Positions 62,067 to 64,000 of a stretch of 64,000 nt of DNA are shown here, piece by piece. The notes under the pieces are model-generated. The model was not told the origin of the DNA. It worked only from the letters and a program-made list of their open reading frames with translations, and did no database searches. The stretch is from Sphingomonas sp. ID1715 (lineage in GTDB: Bacteria > Pseudomonadota > Alphaproteobacteria > Sphingomonadales > Sphingomonadaceae). The stretch lies in contig NZ_JABEPR010000001.1 of NCBI RefSeq assembly GCF_013044515.1, positions 868,001-932,000 of the forward strand. The letters run 5' to 3'. Within the stretch, counting starts at the first letter, position 1, and each line of letters opens with the position of its first letter. The translations under genes were made by a program, and so were the position numbers.

Positions 62067-64000
62067 ATGCTCACCACCCGCACCGCTCGCCCGATCCGCC
62101 GCATCGCCGCGGGCAGCTCCGTCATTGCGCTCGCGACCATGCTCGCGGGGCCCGCGCACGGTCAGAGCGCGCCGCTCGCCTATAACGCGCCCGATCCGAC
62201 GGTCGTCTCTGGCACGGTCAACATCAATCGTGGCGTCACGCCCAATGTCGAGACCTACACCGTCACCTCCCCCACCGCGGTGATCGACTTCACGCCCAGC
62301 GACACAGGGGTCGGCGGCGGCGCGATCAACTTCCAGAATGCCGGCTCGACGGTCACCTACCAGGGCACGAGCGACTTCACGATCTTGAACCGGATCGTGC
62401 CGTCAGACCCATCCCGCGCGGTGCAGTTCAACGGCACGGTGATGAGCCGCATCGTCGGCAACGCGTCTCCGACTCCGGGCGGCAGCGTGTGGTTCTACAG
62501 CCCTGGCGGCATCATCGCCGGCAACGGCGCGGTGTTCGACGTGCAGGGGCTGCTGCTCGCGACCGGCGACCCGACCGGCGGCAGCGGCACGATCGGTTCG
62601 ACGACCAGCTTCTCGATCGCGAGCGCCGCCGGCAGCAATGCGTCTGTCAACATTCAGCCCGGCGCCCAGATCATCGCCAATCCGGAAGGCAGCTATGTCG
62701 CGCTGGTCGCGCCGGTCGTGCAGCAGAACGGATCGGTCCGCGTCAACGGCTCGGCCGCCTATGTCGCGGCCGAACAGGCGACGCTGTCGATCAACCAGGG
62801 TCTGTTCGACATTTCGGTCGCGGTGGGGTCGGACGGGCCGAACGGCTTTCCGCTGATCCACCAGGGCATGACCGGAGGACCGTCGAGCAGCGGCAGCGGC
62901 GACCGCCAGGGCATCTTCATGGTCGCGGTGCCCAAGAACAGCGCGATCACCATGCTGATCGCGCCGAGCGGGGACCTCGGCTTCGACGTGGCGGGCGCCG
63001 CGGGCATCGAGAATGGCGCCATCTATCTGCAGGCGGGCGGCGACCTGTCCGTCAACCCGTTCAACAGCACCGAGGCGCGCATCGCGTCGCTGCCGGATTC
63101 GCCGCTCGCCGCGACGATCAGCCTGGCCGGCGGGAATGCCACCGGCACCCGAGTCACCTCCACACTGGTCGCGCAGGCGAGCGGCAACACCACCGTCCAG
63201 TCGCTCGCCAACAACCGGCTGATCGGCTTCGACCAGGAAGCCTATCTCTATGCCGGCAAGACGGCGAGCCTGACCAATAGTTCGGGCCAGGCCTTCACCG
63301 CGGCCAAGCGGGTTGTCGTCAACGCGTTCGGCACCGCCGCGGGCCAGGCGGATGTGCTCGCCAATGGCGGCAGCACGATGACGTTCCAGGGCGCGCTCGA
63401 CATCTATGCGAGCAGCTATCCAAACCGCGGCTTCCCAGGCGCGTTCGACGCGAGGACCGGCGGCCTGGCCTTCCTGCAGGCGAACGGCGCCGGCTCGTCG
63501 ATCAGCGCGCAGACGGTGCGCGTGAACGCAATGGGCATCGGGGCGGCCTCCGGCGCGACGACGGCGGGCGGCAAGGCGCAGATCCTCGCCACCAATGGCG
63601 GCGCAATCACGCTGGCCGGCAGCGTCACGATGGACGCCAGCGCGACCGGCTTCGCTTTCGGCAACAGCGGGACCGGCGGAACGGCGGAGCTGGTCGTCGA
63701 CAAGGGCGCGATCGCGATCTCAGGCGCGGCCAATATGACGGCGAACGGCGCCGGATCGGGCGGCGCGAGCGGCATCGGCGGCCTGGCTCGCCTTTTCTCC
63801 GGATCGCAGGGCGGCTCGATCAGTGCCGGCGATACGTTCGCGCTGGCGAACGGCACCGCGTTTGCGACCGGCACCGGCCCGGCCGGCAGCGGCAAGGCGG
63901 GGACGGCCGCGATCGATCTGTCCACGACGGCGGCGGGCGCGACGACCACCGTGACGGTCAACAGCATCGACCTTCGCGCCGAAGGGCGCGGCGGCAATGG
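62067..64000 (+). CDS. TpsA exoprotein, filamentous-hemagglutinin N-terminal domain (3' end cut)
   Basis: Large secreted surface protein, 644 residues seen. A long signal (MLTTRTARPIRRIAAGSSVIALATMLAGPAHGQ) precedes the TPS domain that TpsB recognises, with TVNINRGVTPNVETYTV, and GGSVWFYSPGGIIAGNGAVFDVQGL near residue 140. The rest is beta-helix repeats rich in Gly, Ala, Ser and Thr, typical of adhesins. The reading frame remains open at the window edge. GGAGCGCGTTC before the ATG is a plausible ribosome site. Function (adhesion, contact inhibition or other) depends on the missing C-terminus. Confidence 0.9.
   Translation, partial: MLTTRTARPIRRIAAGSSVIALATMLAGPAHGQSAPLAYNAPDPTVVSGTVNINRGVTPNVETYTVTSPTAVIDFTPSDTGVGGGAINFQNAGSTVTYQGTSDFTILNRIVPSDPSRAVQFNGTVMSRIVGNASPTPGGSVWFYSPGGIIAGNGAVFDVQGLLLATGDPTGGSGTIGSTTSFSIASAAGSNASVNIQPGAQIIANPEGSYVALVAPVVQQNGSVRVNGSAAYVAAEQATLSINQGLFDISVAVGSDGPNGFPLIHQGMTGGPSSSGSGDRQGIFMVAVPKNSAITMLIAPSGDLGFDVAGAAGIENGAIYLQAGGDLSVNPFNSTEARIASLPDSPLAATISLAGGNATGTRVTSTLVAQASGNTTVQSLANNRLIGFDQEAYLYAGKTASLTNSSGQAFTAAKRVVVNAFGTAAGQADVLANGGSTMTFQGALDIYASSYPNRGFPGAFDARTGGLAFLQANGAGSSISAQTVRVNAMGIGAASGATTAGGKAQILATNGGAITLAGSVTMDASATGFAFGNSGTGGTAELVVDKGAIAISGAANMTANGAGSGGASGIGGLARLFSGSQGGSISAGDTFALANGTAFATGTGPAGSGKAGTAAIDLSTTAAGATTTVTVNSIDLRAEGRGGN

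Overview
The window is a high-GC chromosomal segment from an alphaproteobacterium, most likely a sphingomonad (Sphingomonas or a close relative). The reasons are an Oar-like TonB-dependent receptor, a CC_3452-type secreted protein, a PEPxxWA-CTERM protein, the RSH start, the SRP RNA-dnaX-ybaB order, and a family of short intergenic palindromes typical of this group. Most genes are core chromosomal genes. No prophage, insertion sequence or CRISPR array is visible.

Layout. 0-10 kb: a cut-off LytS-type kinase, an HD-domain (PhnZ-like) protein, a TonB receptor, queG, a divergent HxlR regulator and CC_3452 pair with a near-perfect operator between them, and the bifunctional (p)ppGpp enzyme. 10-20 kb: a retropepsin-like protease, a secreted M49 peptidase divergent from a Tat-type PhoD phosphatase, a CBS/CorC membrane protein, a GGDEF protein, purEK, and a two-domain M16 peptidase. 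20-25.5 kb: a translationally coupled acnA, GFA and small membrane protein run, a Bcr/CflA transporter and tRNA-Val. 25.6-33.7 kb: a TetR-controlled RND efflux operon (small unknown protein, adaptor, pump, outer-membrane channel, YghU-type glutathione enzyme) with three recognisable operators. 33.7-38.7 kb: phaB, hemH, an orphan Tat-exported molybdenum hydroxylase and a LysR regulator in line. 38.8-41 kb: two tandem CAP-domain proteins and purC.

41-49.5 kb is an accessory block lying between purC and purSQ, genes that are usually neighbours. It carries a PEPxxWA-CTERM protein, a complete cyanophycin operon (cphA, isoaspartyl peptidase, cphB: synthesis, depolymerisation and dipeptide cleavage), and a TbpB-like surface lipoprotein coupled to its own Slam translocon (type XI secretion).

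49.5-64 kb: purSQ, a queuosine-precursor transporter, tRNA-Arg, a decayed ion-channel gene and an alcohol-dehydrogenase remnant, ybaB, dnaX, the SRP RNA, a family-5 uracil-DNA glycosylase divergent from folK, the yajC-secD-secF operon, and a two-partner secretion pair (TpsB and the N-terminal part of TpsA) that runs off the right edge.

Working links: the efflux operon is self-regulated through repeated TATACCG-type palindromes. Cyanophycin genes overlap by single bases and should be made together. The two secretion pairs (Slam and TPS) give this strain two separate routes for placing proteins on its surface. queG and the YhhQ transporter serve queuosine metabolism. The most interesting regions are the purC-purS accessory block, the Slam pair and the decayed region beside tRNA-Arg.
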